Below, piece by piece: positions 1 to 6,259 of a DNA stretch of 10,126 nt. Below the pieces are notes generated by a model. That model saw only the letters and a program-made list of their open reading frames with translations, was not told where the DNA came from and searched no databases. Origin of the DNA: Nitrosopumilaceae archaeon (GTDB lineage: Archaea > Thermoproteota > Nitrososphaeria > Nitrososphaerales > Nitrosopumilaceae); assembly GCA_007571225.1 (NCBI GenBank), contig RKRU01000208.1:1-10126 (forward strand), in the 5' to 3' direction. Each line of letters begins with the position of its first letter. The stretch's first letter is position 1. The position numbers and the translations under genes are program-made.

Positions 1-1
1 C

Positions 2-145
2 TATGAAGGCGCATTGGGCACGATACGCCTCAATGATGTGGGCGATCTTGCAATTGCCGATTACGATCTGTGGGGTGTAATTGACGGCGAGTGGATGCCA
101 GCTGCCAAATACAATGCCGCCACCGGCAATATTGTTGACTATTGA
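2..145 (+). CDS. Branched-chain amino acid ABC transporter substrate-binding protein, C-terminal fragment (LivK-like)
   Basis: An open frame enters from the left edge and runs 47 codons to a TGA at 143-145. The peptide contains GTIRLNDVGDLAIADYDLW followed by GVIDGEWMPAAKY, which resembles the C-terminal end of periplasmic-binding type 1 solute receptors of the Leu/Ile/Val family (a G-x-I-x-hydrophilic-x-G-D strand, then a 'y-x-l-w-x-v-x-d-G-x-W' strand). The stop codon overlaps the TTG start of the livG-like gene (TTGA), and four transporter genes follow, so this is most likely the extracytoplasmic receptor of the same transporter. The N-terminal signal or lipid anchor and the ligand pocket lie outside the window, so substrate cannot be judged. 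The assignment is supported more by position than by this short piece of sequence. Confidence 0.72.
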   Translation, partial: YEGALGTIRLNDVGDLAIADYDLWGVIDGEWMPAAKYNAATGNIVDY

Positions 146-891
146 GCCTCTTAGCGGTTGAGAACCTGCAAAAGTCGTTTGGCGGACTCCATGCATTAAA
201 CGGTGCCACGTTTGACATCGTACCAAACAAGATTAACCTGCTGATTGGAGCCAACGGCTCTGGCAAGTCTACCCTCGTCAATACGGTCTCTGGACTGTGG
301 GCTCCCGATGGCGGTACGGTCACACTGCGCGGTGAGGATATTACCGGTCTCCAACCAGACGAGATATTCCACCATGGAATTATGCGCACGTTTCAGATAC
401 CTAGACATTTTGCAAACCTTTCAGTCATGGAGAACATGCTCATGGCGCACCGGGGCCCCGGGGAGATCTTCAGAAACGCTCTCACGCCCTCACGGTGGAG
501 GCATTTTGAGTCCGAACAGACAAAGAAGGCCATTACCATACTTGAATCCATAGAACTAGCACACCTGAAGGACAAGCTCTCCTTTGAGATCAGCGGGGGC
601 CAGATAAAGCTGCTGGAGCTTGGAAAGACGCTCATGTCCAAATCGGACATAATAATGCTTGACGAACCCATTGCGGGCGTAAACCCGACATTGGCTCTCA
701 AGATATTTGACAAGATCAGGACCATGACCGGTTCTGGAATCACGTTTCTGATAATAGAACACAGGCTGGACATCGCACTGCGCTATGCGGATTATGTCTT
801 TGTGATGCATGAAGGCAGGATAATCGCGCGCGACAAACCTGATGTCATACTGGATAACGAGGATGTAAGGGAGTCTTATCTTGGCAAATGA
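142..891 (+). CDS. livG: Branched-chain amino acid ABC transporter ATP-binding protein LivG
   Basis: A 249-residue cytoplasmic ATPase subunit of an HAAT-family importer. Visible motifs are Walker A GANGSGKST (36-44), Q-loop Gln85 in RTFQIPRHF, the signature ISGGQ (150-154, Ile in place of the usual Leu), Walker B IIMLDEP (170-176) and the switch His207 in IIEHRLD. 'RTFQ...F..LsV.EN' and 'EPIAGVNP' are typical of LivG rather than other ABC ATPases, and the length matches the family (about 250). The TTG start at 142 overlaps the upstream stop codon as TTGA, implying translational coupling; no upstream Shine-Dalgarno is obvious. It should pair with the LivF-like ATPase encoded next and power the LivHM channel. 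Substrate could also be urea or short amides, because UrtD-type proteins are close relatives. Confidence 0.9.
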   Translation: MSLLAVENLQKSFGGLHALNGATFDIVPNKINLLIGANGSGKSTLVNTVSGLWAPDGGTVTLRGEDITGLQPDEIFHHGIMRTFQIPRHFANLSVMENMLMAHRGPGEIFRNALTPSRWRHFESEQTKKAITILESIELAHLKDKLSFEISGGQIKLLELGKTLMSKSDIIMLDEPIAGVNPTLALKIFDKIRTMTGSGITFLIIEHRLDIALRYADYVFVMHEGRIIARDKPDVILDNEDVRESYLGK

Positions 892-1735
892 GCATGATCC
901 TGCTTGTAATGACGGAACTGACTGCCGTGACACGGATGACAGTCATGCCCAGGCAGACATGCATGATCATGATAATGGTGATCATGATAACAATAACAAT
1001 AATGACAATGACGCTGTTCTAGATACCACAAGCAGCAGGCCTGGATCGCCTGCCGTATACATAAAGAATCTTGTCTGCGGGTATGGAAAGAACCGAGTGT
1101 TGCACAACGTGGACTTTAGCGCAAATACGGACGAACTGACGGCCATAGTGGGTTCCAACGGCTCGGGAAAGAGTACGCTGCTCAAGGCAATCTTTGGCTT
1201 GTGCGATATAACGTCAGGCTCGATAATGGCGCGTGGCAAGAACATAACCCGTGTTCCCACGCATGACATACTCAAGCATGGCATCTCATATATGGCGCAG
1301 AGGAAGAATGTGTTTCAAGAGCTTACCTTACTTGAGAACCTATCTGTAGTGGGGGGCAGGGCAAATGCCGATCAGGCCATGGATCACTTTCCTGAACTAA
1401 AGCCGTTCCTTGGTCGGCCGGCCCGTACACTGAGCGGCGGGCAGCGACAGCTGCTTGCCATGGCCATGATGCTGATCAACAAGCCGTATGTGATGCTCTT
1501 TGACGAGCCTACTGCCGCACTGTCACCCAAAAATGCGGATCTGATTATAGCCAAGATACGCAAGATAAATGAGGAAAACAATAACTGCATAGTGCTTGTA
1601 GAACAGAATGTGATGCAGGCGCTCAACTATTGCGACAGGGTCTACTTGCTTGCAAGCGGCAATGTGGTGTACAGCGGCGATCCACAGGTCCTGTTGGAGG
1701 ACAAGGATCTTGCATCAAAGTATCTGGGTCTGTGA
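881..1735 (+). CDS. livF: Branched-chain amino acid ABC transporter ATP-binding protein LivF with Asp/His/Asn-rich N-terminal extension
   Basis: The second ATPase subunit, 284 residues. The core from about residue 58 carries Walker A GSNGSGKST (91-99), Q-loop Gln140 (SYMAQRKNVF), signature LSGGQ (184-188), Walker B VMLFDEP (204-210) and VEQN (240-243), where Gln replaces the switch His, as is normal for LivF. LivF proteins usually have about 235 residues and begin almost at the 'V-NL--GYG' strand; this one carries about 55 extra N-terminal residues rich in Asp, His and Asn. The TTG at 881 overlaps livG by 11 nt. The only later in-frame ATG/GTG/TTG before the core is ATG 959 (residue 27), so the acidic/His tract at residues 28-45 is translated with either start. 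The tract comes from GAT/CAT/AAT codon repeats. Its role is unknown; metal binding is only a guess. Confidence 0.9.
   Translation: MANEHDPACNDGTDCRDTDDSHAQADMHDHDNGDHDNNNNNDNDAVLDTTSSRPGSPAVYIKNLVCGYGKNRVLHNVDFSANTDELTAIVGSNGSGKSTLLKAIFGLCDITSGSIMARGKNITRVPTHDILKHGISYMAQRKNVFQELTLLENLSVVGGRANADQAMDHFPELKPFLGRPARTLSGGQRQLLAMAMMLINKPYVMLFDEPTAALSPKNADLIIAKIRKINEENNNCIVLVEQNVMQALNYCDRVYLLASGNVVYSGDPQVLLEDKDLASKYLGL
962..1012 (+). repeat. GAT/CAT/AAT trinucleotide-like low-complexity tract inside livF
   Basis: A run of CAT, GAT, AAT, AAC and GAC codons encodes HDHDNGDHDNNNNNDND. It includes two TGATCATGAT-type copies about 14 nt apart. The composition is unlike the rest of the gene and looks like microsatellite expansion kept in frame. 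Confidence 0.8.
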
Positions 1736-1741
1736 TATTAT

Positions 1742-2668
1742 ATGATTATAATATACGACGGTCTGATATATGCCTCCGTACTTGCAGTACTCTGCGTGGG
1801 CCTTACCCTCACGTATAAGATTACCAGTGTGCCCAACTTCTCCCATATGGCCTTTGCCATACTGGGTATGTACATGGCACTGATAACATCCAAGGTGCTG
1901 GGGCTCTCCGTATATGCCGCCCTCCCGCTGGCCTTTGCAGCATCTGGACTGGTGTCACTACTGTTCTATCTTGCCGTGATACGCATACTGCAGAAGAAGA
2001 AATCATCTGTCATCTCACTGATCATTGCCACGCTTGCATTTGACATATTTATGATAGGCGTGTTGAACATACTTGCCGACAGCATACGGAACGGCTTCCA
2101 AGTTTTGTCCCGGGACTTTACGCTGAGGAGCACGGATATAGTGTTGGCAGATGGGCTGCCGCTTGTGTTTGTTGTGTCTATTGCAGTTTTGGTGGGTCTG
2201 GCACTCGGGTTGTATTATCTGCTGTATCGCACCAACTACGGCATGCGCATGCGCGCCTCTATAGAGAACGAGACGCTTGCGCGGACGCTGGGCATAGACA
2301 CTCGGCTCATCTTCTCCATGTCGTGGTTTCTGAGCGGGGGGCTGGCCGGCATTGCAGGGGTGCTCATGGCTCTGTGGTTTCAGGGCGATCCGAGCCTGGC
2401 CATGATCATGCTACCCAGCATATTTGCAGGCAGCATCGTGGGCGGGTTTACTAGCATATACGGCGCCATCTTGGGCGGCCTACTGGTGGGACTCTCAGAG
2501 ATCATAGGTACGACGGCGCTTGTAGATGTGTTTGGGTACTGGATAGTTCAGTACAGGCCCATAATTCCGTTCATCGCAATGATCGCCACGCTGCTTGTAC
2601 TTCCGGGAGGCCTTGCACAGCTGGTCACGATAATACGCCAGAGGAGGTTGAAGGGGAAGAATGCTTAG
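1742..2668 (+). CDS. livH: Branched-chain amino acid ABC transporter permease LivH
   Basis: A 308-residue integral membrane protein with about eight hydrophobic segments (for example 7-25, 35-50, 56-80, 88-112, 138-162, 190-212, 222-255 and 272-295). The cytoplasmic coupling-helix (EAA-like) region is visible as MRMRASIENETLARTLGID (168-186), followed by the family-typical 'SWFLSGGLAGIAGVL' helix. The start at ATG 1742 lies 6 nt after the livF stop, consistent with one transcript. It should dimerise with LivM to form the transmembrane channel, with its coupling helix docking on LivG or LivF. Length is normal for the family and no frameshift is seen. Confidence 0.9.
   Translation: MIIIYDGLIYASVLAVLCVGLTLTYKITSVPNFSHMAFAILGMYMALITSKVLGLSVYAALPLAFAASGLVSLLFYLAVIRILQKKKSSVISLIIATLAFDIFMIGVLNILADSIRNGFQVLSRDFTLRSTDIVLADGLPLVFVVSIAVLVGLALGLYYLLYRTNYGMRMRASIENETLARTLGIDTRLIFSMSWFLSGGLAGIAGVLMALWFQGDPSLAMIMLPSIFAGSIVGGFTSIYGAILGGLLVGLSEIIGTTALVDVFGYWIVQYRPIIPFIAMIATLLVLPGGLAQLVTIIRQRRLKGKNA
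2643..2650 (+). promoter_or_regulatory. Shine-Dalgarno sequence for livM
   Basis: GGAGGTTG lies 10 nt before the livM ATG at 2661, inside the end of livH. It matches the anti-SD complement GGAGGTGATC at seven of its first eight bases, and supports the ATG at 2661 despite the 8-nt overlap with livH. Confidence 0.65.
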
Positions 2669-3683
2669 TCATGAGATAATATTTGTTGCAGACCTGCTTG
2701 CCATATTCTCGGTATATCTTATAATCAACTTGAGCCTGAATCTGGAGTTTGGGTATGCCGGCGTGCCGAACTTTGGAAAGGTGCTTGCGGTGGCGACTGG
2801 CGCCTTTGTGATGGGGGTGCTACCGTTTACACTGTACGGCATGATTATAGATTATGGCGGCCTAGAGCCGATCGACGACAACATACAGCTGGTCCGGGAG
2901 ATCAATGACTACATCGCCCTGCATCCAGAGACGGCCGTAGGCGTGTTTGCCATAACCCTGATCGTGGCCATGGTCATAGGAGGCATCTTGGGCTTGGCTT
3001 CTGCATATCCTGCCATCCGGCTGCGCGGAGACTATCTTGCAATGACCCTGCTTGGCTTTGGGGAGATGATACGCATCATTGGCATGAACTATACCCCGCT
3101 TGTGGGGGGGACGCTGGGCGTCTCCATACCGGATATGCTGTCGTTTGTACCAAACGAGTACAGGTTTGTCGCGGCCAGCTTAGTGCTTGTTGGATTTGCC
3201 GGACTGGCATATTTGTTAGTCTCGCGCTTTACAAAGTCGCCTGTGGGACGTCTCCTGCGATCCGTGCGCGACGACGAGGTCACGCTACAGACTTTGGGGC
3301 GCGACCACAAAAAGATAAAGATGAAGGTGCTCATGCTTGCAGGCGCCCTAGGCGCCGTGGGGGGCCTGTTGTACGCCTCGTACGTGGAGGGCGTGGTTGC
3401 ATTTGGTTACAACAGACTAAACTGGACTTTTCTTCCGTTTGTCATGATTATCGTAGGTGGGCTTGCAAACAACAAGGGAGTATTGGTGGGAACCTTCCTG
3501 TTTGTGGTGATAAGAAAGCTGGTCATATATTATAATGACGCTCTTGACGGCATGCTTCCGTTTGACATTATCTGGCTTGACTATCTGGCGCTTGGCGGCG
3601 TGATGATACTGGTGCTCATATTCCGCCCACATGGAATCATTCCAGAACGCCCGCAAAAGACCCGGCAGCTTGAGAAGGGCTGA
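2661..3683 (+). CDS. livM: Branched-chain amino acid ABC transporter permease LivM
   Basis: A 340-residue polytopic membrane permease. The N-terminal half shows the family pattern SLNLEFGYAGVPNFGK (25-40), then PAIRLRGDYLAMTLLGFGEMIR (117-138), where 'R-G-x-Y-x-A-x-x-T-L' is diagnostic of LivM. The EAA-like coupling segment is GRLLRSVRDDEVTLQTLG (196-213), and residues 224-240 form the following glycine-rich helix. A hydrophilic stretch of about 35 residues at 60-95 between membrane segments should be an outside loop. The start ATG overlaps the end of livH by 8 nt and has a good Shine-Dalgarno sequence. The last gene of the operon in this window; a noncoding gap with a direct repeat follows its TGA at 3681-3683. 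Confidence 0.9.
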   Translation: MLSHEIIFVADLLAIFSVYLIINLSLNLEFGYAGVPNFGKVLAVATGAFVMGVLPFTLYGMIIDYGGLEPIDDNIQLVREINDYIALHPETAVGVFAITLIVAMVIGGILGLASAYPAIRLRGDYLAMTLLGFGEMIRIIGMNYTPLVGGTLGVSIPDMLSFVPNEYRFVAASLVLVGFAGLAYLLVSRFTKSPVGRLLRSVRDDEVTLQTLGRDHKKIKMKVLMLAGALGAVGGLLYASYVEGVVAFGYNRLNWTFLPFVMIIVGGLANNKGVLVGTFLFVVIRKLVIYYNDALDGMLPFDIIWLDYLALGGVMILVLIFRPHGIIPERPQKTRQLEKG

Positions 3684-3980
3684 GCCGCTAGGCCTCCCCC
3701 ATATGCAGCCGCAATACTACTGCATCGGCTGGCGGCTCGTAAGTCGTAGATGCAATCGAAGTTAAGATAGACCACCTCCGCCGCAATACTACTGCATCGG
3801 CTGGCGGCTCGTAAGTGCATGTACGGCAGGATCTGCTCGTGGCTTCAGATAAAACCGTACGGTAAGAAGCGGCCCTGCCGGCTGTCTTGATTGTGGTACG
3901 GGCGTAAATCCCGGCTGTATGGATAGTCTGCTGCTGGCTGCCAGTCTTGTTCTTCCTCGCCTGACAGCTGTTCCAACTCA
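3684..3980. other. Noncoding gap between livM and tRNA-Leu(CAG)
   Basis: No credible gene is visible. The minus-strand open frames across it repeat the same peptide (for example LRAASRCSSIAA twice) only because the DNA repeat period, 72 nt, is a multiple of three. The gap holds the 37-nt direct-repeat pair and, further on, a loose inverted pair CGGCAGG (near 3823) and CCTGCCG (3874-3880). No T-rich terminator is obvious after livM. Confidence 0.6.
3708..3816. repeat. Perfect 37-nt direct repeat, two copies, 35-nt unique spacer
   Basis: Copies at 3708-3744 and 3780-3816 are identical over 37 nt (beginning GCCGCAATACTACTGCATCG and ending GGCTCGTAAGT). The 35 nt between them bear no resemblance to the 35 nt after the second copy, so this is not a simple tandem duplication. 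Within each copy GCCGC at the start can pair with GCGGC 19 nt later, giving a short hairpin. Repeat and spacer lengths resemble a one-spacer CRISPR unit, but only two copies exist and no cas gene is present in the window. Confidence 0.9.
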
Positions 3981-3990
3981 AAATACATAT
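3981..3990 (+). promoter_or_regulatory. TATA box (box A) for tRNA-Leu(CAG)
   Basis: AAATACATAT is centred about 28 nt upstream of the mature tRNA 5' end at 4014. This is the usual archaeal box A distance for a tRNA gene with little or no leader. Judged from sequence and spacing only. Confidence 0.55.
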
Positions 3991-4013
3991 TCCGCGGCTT
4001 TGTATTTTATAAT

Positions 4014-4101
4014 GCGGGAGTCGCCCAGCCTGGTCAACGGCGTAAGGTTCAGGTCCTTATCTCTTAGGAGTTCGTGGGTTCGAATCCCATCTCCCGCACC
4101 A
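4014..4101 (+). tRNA. tRNA-Leu (anticodon CAG)
   Basis: It folds as a type II tRNA. The acceptor is GCGGGAG (4014-4020) with CTCCCGC (4091-4097). The D arm is in GCCCAGCCTGGTCAACGGC. The anticodon stem TAAGG/CCTTA encloses loop TTCAGGT, giving anticodon CAG at 4050-4052. There is a long variable arm with a CTC/GAG stem, and the T arm is GTGGG-TTCGAAT-CCCAT. The discriminator is A4098 and CCA is encoded at 4099-4101. The long variable arm, discriminator A and anticodon all agree on leucine (CUG codons). No intron is present. Confidence 0.96.
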
Positions 4102-4102
4102 T

Positions 4103-4154
4103 ACATAAAAGAAGAACAGGCATTCTGTACGTTGCCACAACAGTGATTTTATGT
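4103..4154. repeat. 8-bp AT-rich inverted repeat just downstream of tRNA-Leu(CAG)
   Basis: ACATAAAA (4103-4110) and TTTTATGT (4147-4154) are perfect reverse complements separated by 36 nt, starting two bases after the tRNA CCA. It may be a 3' processing or termination structure, or chance in AT-rich sequence. The rest of the gap to 4268 shows no gene. Confidence 0.35.
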
Positions 4155-4268
4155 GACGGAATCTGTCCACCTGTATGTTGTGTGGTATGGGTACTCTATA
4201 TGATGGTGGCAGTAGTGGTTATGTGCCGTGCCGGCCTTTGACATGCGAACTTGTGCAGTCTACAACTG

Positions 4269-5105
4269 TTATGACATGCGGCTTGCAAGATATCTCTCAC
4301 ACTCCTTTGATATGCCGTCTGCGGCCTCCTTGAGTATGCGCATCCCGTCTTCTCTAGTGGCGCCGGTGGGATCCCCCCAGATCCCGTTTCCGGTTGCCTC
4401 TAGAAACGATCTGGTGGACAGCTCAGACAGCCTCTTCAGCTCCTCCCTTGGCATGTTCTCGGTATCCAGTCCGCGCTCTGCCAAGTCCATTCTTACTGCT
4501 TTAGGTGATATGGCAAGCATCATGGAGGTCTCTGTAAATCCGGCGTGGCCGAGCTCGTGTCGTATAAAGCGCCAATAGTGGACCACGCCTACCATAATAG
4601 GAATATCTGTATGGCTTTTGCCATCGGGGTTGCCTCCTACCTTGACCGTACCTGTGTTCATGTCTACATTATGTGTAATGGGCCTTCCCAGCCCTTCTAG
4701 CGCTCCGATGTTTCCATGGTGCCCGTTTATCACAATTGCAGCCTCCATATGATTTTCGTGTAGGGAATCAAGGAGGTCGCGCAATACGGCCCCTAGAGTC
4801 TCTTTTTGCAGGCTTATGTTTAGAAATGGTGCATGTTCGTACGACACGCCATACATGACCGTGGGAAGCAGCAGATACCCGTTGTTCTCTGCAACCCTTC
4901 TAGCAACCTCCGTTGCTATGTCTGCGTCGGTTGATGCGGGTAGGTGTGGACCGTGTTGTTCAATTGAACCGACTGGTATTATGACAGTACTGCTTACCAT
5001 TTTACCTGCAATTGATCTTCTTAATTCTGGGTCGGTCCACGCATCAAGGCGTGTTCGCCTTACGGTTTTTTGCCTGCCTGCTTCGACTGTCTCTTCTAAT
5101 TTCAT
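4269..5105 (-). CDS. Creatininase-family metal-dependent amidohydrolase (candidate ArfB-type formamide hydrolase)
   Basis: With ATG at 5105-5103 the protein has 278 residues. Family motifs in order are IPVGSIEQHGPHLPASTDADIA (about 43-64; presumed metal ligands Glu49, His51 and Asp60), INGHHGN (126-132), GHAGFTETSMM (186-196; Glu192) and GDPTGATREDG near the C-terminus, all typical of the creatininase/MftE/ArfB superfamily of cyclic-amide and formamide hydrolases. In archaea one member (ArfB, studied in Methanocaldococcus) deformylates the ring-opened GTP product in riboflavin and F420 synthesis; thaumarchaea need both, so this role is plausible but inferred. The frame stays open to an upstream ATG at 5180, adding 25 Asp/Gly-rich residues, but that would overlap purU by 47 nt. 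The ATG at 5105 lies 28 nt after the purU stop and has GGTGA motifs ahead of it. Confidence 0.85.
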   Translation of the reverse strand: MKLEETVEAGRQKTVRRTRLDAWTDPELRRSIAGKMVSSTVIIPVGSIEQHGPHLPASTDADIATEVARRVAENNGYLLLPTVMYGVSYEHAPFLNISLQKETLGAVLRDLLDSLHENHMEAAIVINGHHGNIGALEGLGRPITHNVDMNTGTVKVGGNPDGKSHTDIPIMVGVVHYWRFIRHELGHAGFTETSMMLAISPKAVRMDLAERGLDTENMPREELKRLSELSTRSFLEATGNGIWGDPTGATREDGMRILKEAADGISKECERYLASRMS

Positions 5106-5133
5106 GTCACCATCATCACCATCACAATCACCA
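5106..5133 (-). promoter_or_regulatory. GGTGA-repeat ribosome-binding region between purU and the creatininase gene
   Basis: The 28-nt intergenic stretch is a GAT/GGT repeat containing three GGTGA cores (5132-5128, 5120-5116 and 5111-5107), each matching the archaeal anti-Shine-Dalgarno sequence. The middle one is 10 nt before the ATG at 5105, the last only 1 nt. This decides the start in favour of 5105. The same stretch reads as a 10-codon overlapping ORF in another frame. Confidence 0.5.
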
Positions 5134-6030
5134 TCAACGTAGGTGAACCTTTCTCCATCTGACCTCCAGCCGGTTCTCAAGATGGGCCTTTGCAGCCTTG
5201 AAGAGTGTCTCTGCCTCCAACTTCTGCCCGCTTGTCTTTATCTCAGATAGCGACATGGACGGATTTACCGTAAAAGAGTCTTGTAGTATTATGGGTCCCT
5301 GATCAAGGTCTTCTGATACGTAGTGCGCCGTAACGCCAACGATCTTTGTTCCGCGCTCAAAGGCCTGTTCGTATGCCATGGCTCCAGGGAATGCCGGCAG
5401 TAGGGATGGGTGTATATTGATTATTCTGTTTGGATACCGCCACACAAAGTTTGGTGTGAGGATTCTCATGTATCTGGCAAGTATTATCAGGTCTATGTCG
5501 TAATCTCTGCATGCCTTGAGGATCTTTTCTTCTGCTACTGTCTGATCCCTCTCGGTTACTGCCACAAACGGTATCCCTGCCTCATCTGCGATCGATTCTA
5601 GCGTTCCCTCTGTTCCAACGACGACTGATATGTGGCCCATCAGCGACTTGCTGTTGTCTAGTATGGTTTTGAGGCAGAGTGGCTCCTTGGTGACAAGTAC
5701 TGCAATATTTCTCTCGGTGTTGGTTTCGTGGTGGACACTGACCTCCACATTCTGATCTTCTGCTAGTGCCTGTATCTCCCCGTTAAACCCCTTTACATTA
5801 ATGTTCTCTACAAAGGAGATCTCAAGGTACATACCAAAGAGGCCCTTTATGACATTCTGGTTTATCTTCTCGATATTGGCTCCCTTGGAGAATGCAAAGT
5901 TGGTAAATACTGCTACGATGCCCTCCTTGTCGGGACCCACGACCGTAATACCCACCACGGTCTTCTTTGTTGATGTCAACGGATATGGGTCTCGGCCTGT
6001 ACTATTAATTGTTAAAACCTTTGTACGCAT
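5134..6030 (-). CDS. purU: Formyltetrahydrofolate deformylase PurU
   Basis: Hydrolyses 10-formyltetrahydrofolate to formate and tetrahydrofolate in the cytoplasm, balancing one-carbon units and supplying formate to formate-dependent purine synthesis. From ATG 6030 it has 298 residues. An N-terminal ACT domain (about 24-96, starting TVVGITVVGPDKEGIVA) is followed by a formyltransferase-type hydrolase domain with NIAVLVTKEP, GHISVVVG, IILARYMRILTP and RIINIHPSLLPAFPGA. The expected catalytic triad is present as Asn205, His207 and Asp243 (in SEDLDQGPI). The ACT domain separates PurU from PurN-type GAR transformylase. The start is uncertain: the frame stays open upstream to 6117, and a TTG at 5979 would begin directly before the ACT domain. 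The creatininase-family gene follows after 28 nt, so the two are probably cotranscribed. Confidence 0.9.
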   Translation of the reverse strand: MRTKVLTINSTGRDPYPLTSTKKTVVGITVVGPDKEGIVAVFTNFAFSKGANIEKINQNVIKGLFGMYLEISFVENINVKGFNGEIQALAEDQNVEVSVHHETNTERNIAVLVTKEPLCLKTILDNSKSLMGHISVVVGTEGTLESIADEAGIPFVAVTERDQTVAEEKILKACRDYDIDLIILARYMRILTPNFVWRYPNRIINIHPSLLPAFPGAMAYEQAFERGTKIVGVTAHYVSEDLDQGPIILQDSFTVNPSMSLSEIKTSGQKLEAETLFKAAKAHLENRLEVRWRKVHLR

Positions 6031-6040
6031 GGGTAGGGAA

Positions 6041-6052
6041 TATATACATAAA
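6041..6052 (-). promoter_or_regulatory. Putative TATA box of the purU operon
   Basis: On the minus strand this reads TTTATGTATATA, a good box A. It sits only about 16-20 nt ahead of the ATG at 6030, close for a leaderless start, which leaves open translation from the TTG at 5979 with a short leader. Confidence 0.45.
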
Positions 6053-6130
6053 TTCACGCCATGCCTGCTAGCGTAACCCATTATGCCCCCCACACCTAAA
6101 TGACTTATTCTAGGCACAAATCTGGCAAGT

Positions 6131-6151
6131 TGTTTACGCTAGACGTAAACA
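6131..6151. repeat. Perfect 8-bp inverted repeat upstream of purU
   Basis: TGTTTACG (6131-6138), five bases CTAGA, then CGTAAACA (6144-6151). It lies between tRNA-Leu(UAG) and purU, about 80 nt upstream of the purU TATA box. The symmetry fits an operator for a dimeric regulator or a short RNA hairpin after the tRNA; there is no T tract to argue for termination. The rest of 6031-6259 shows no gene. Confidence 0.6.
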
Positions 6152-6259
6152 GTACCCTTGAATCATCCCCCGGCCAATAAGGCTTTGTGTGTGAGCTGAT
6201 TGCCAGACATGACAAATTCTAGATAGGGCCCTTCATGGGCGTCCCTCCCGTTGGTTGTA

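Noticed and set aside
245..553. Open frames antisense to or overlapping livG and other core genes
   Set aside because: They are shadows of well-supported genes in other frames with no independent signal.
3708..3816. Annotating this pair as a CRISPR array
   Set aside because: Only two repeats, no cas genes and no leader; a CRISPR label would overstate the evidence, so it is kept as a direct repeat.
3581..3981. Minus-strand open frames encoding repeated peptides (LRAASRCSSIAA and EPPADAVVL motifs)
   Set aside because: The peptide repeats arise because the 72-nt DNA repeat period is divisible by three; the frames overlap livM or each other and lack start signals or any known domain.
4269..5180. 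Longer 303-residue form of the creatininase-family protein starting at 5180
   Set aside because: It would overlap purU by 47 nt and add a microsatellite-derived Asp/Gly tract; the ATG at 5105 has GGTGA sites and normal operon spacing.
6031..6117. Longer N-terminus of PurU from 6117
   Set aside because: The extra 29 residues have no family similarity that I recognise and span the likely TATA box.
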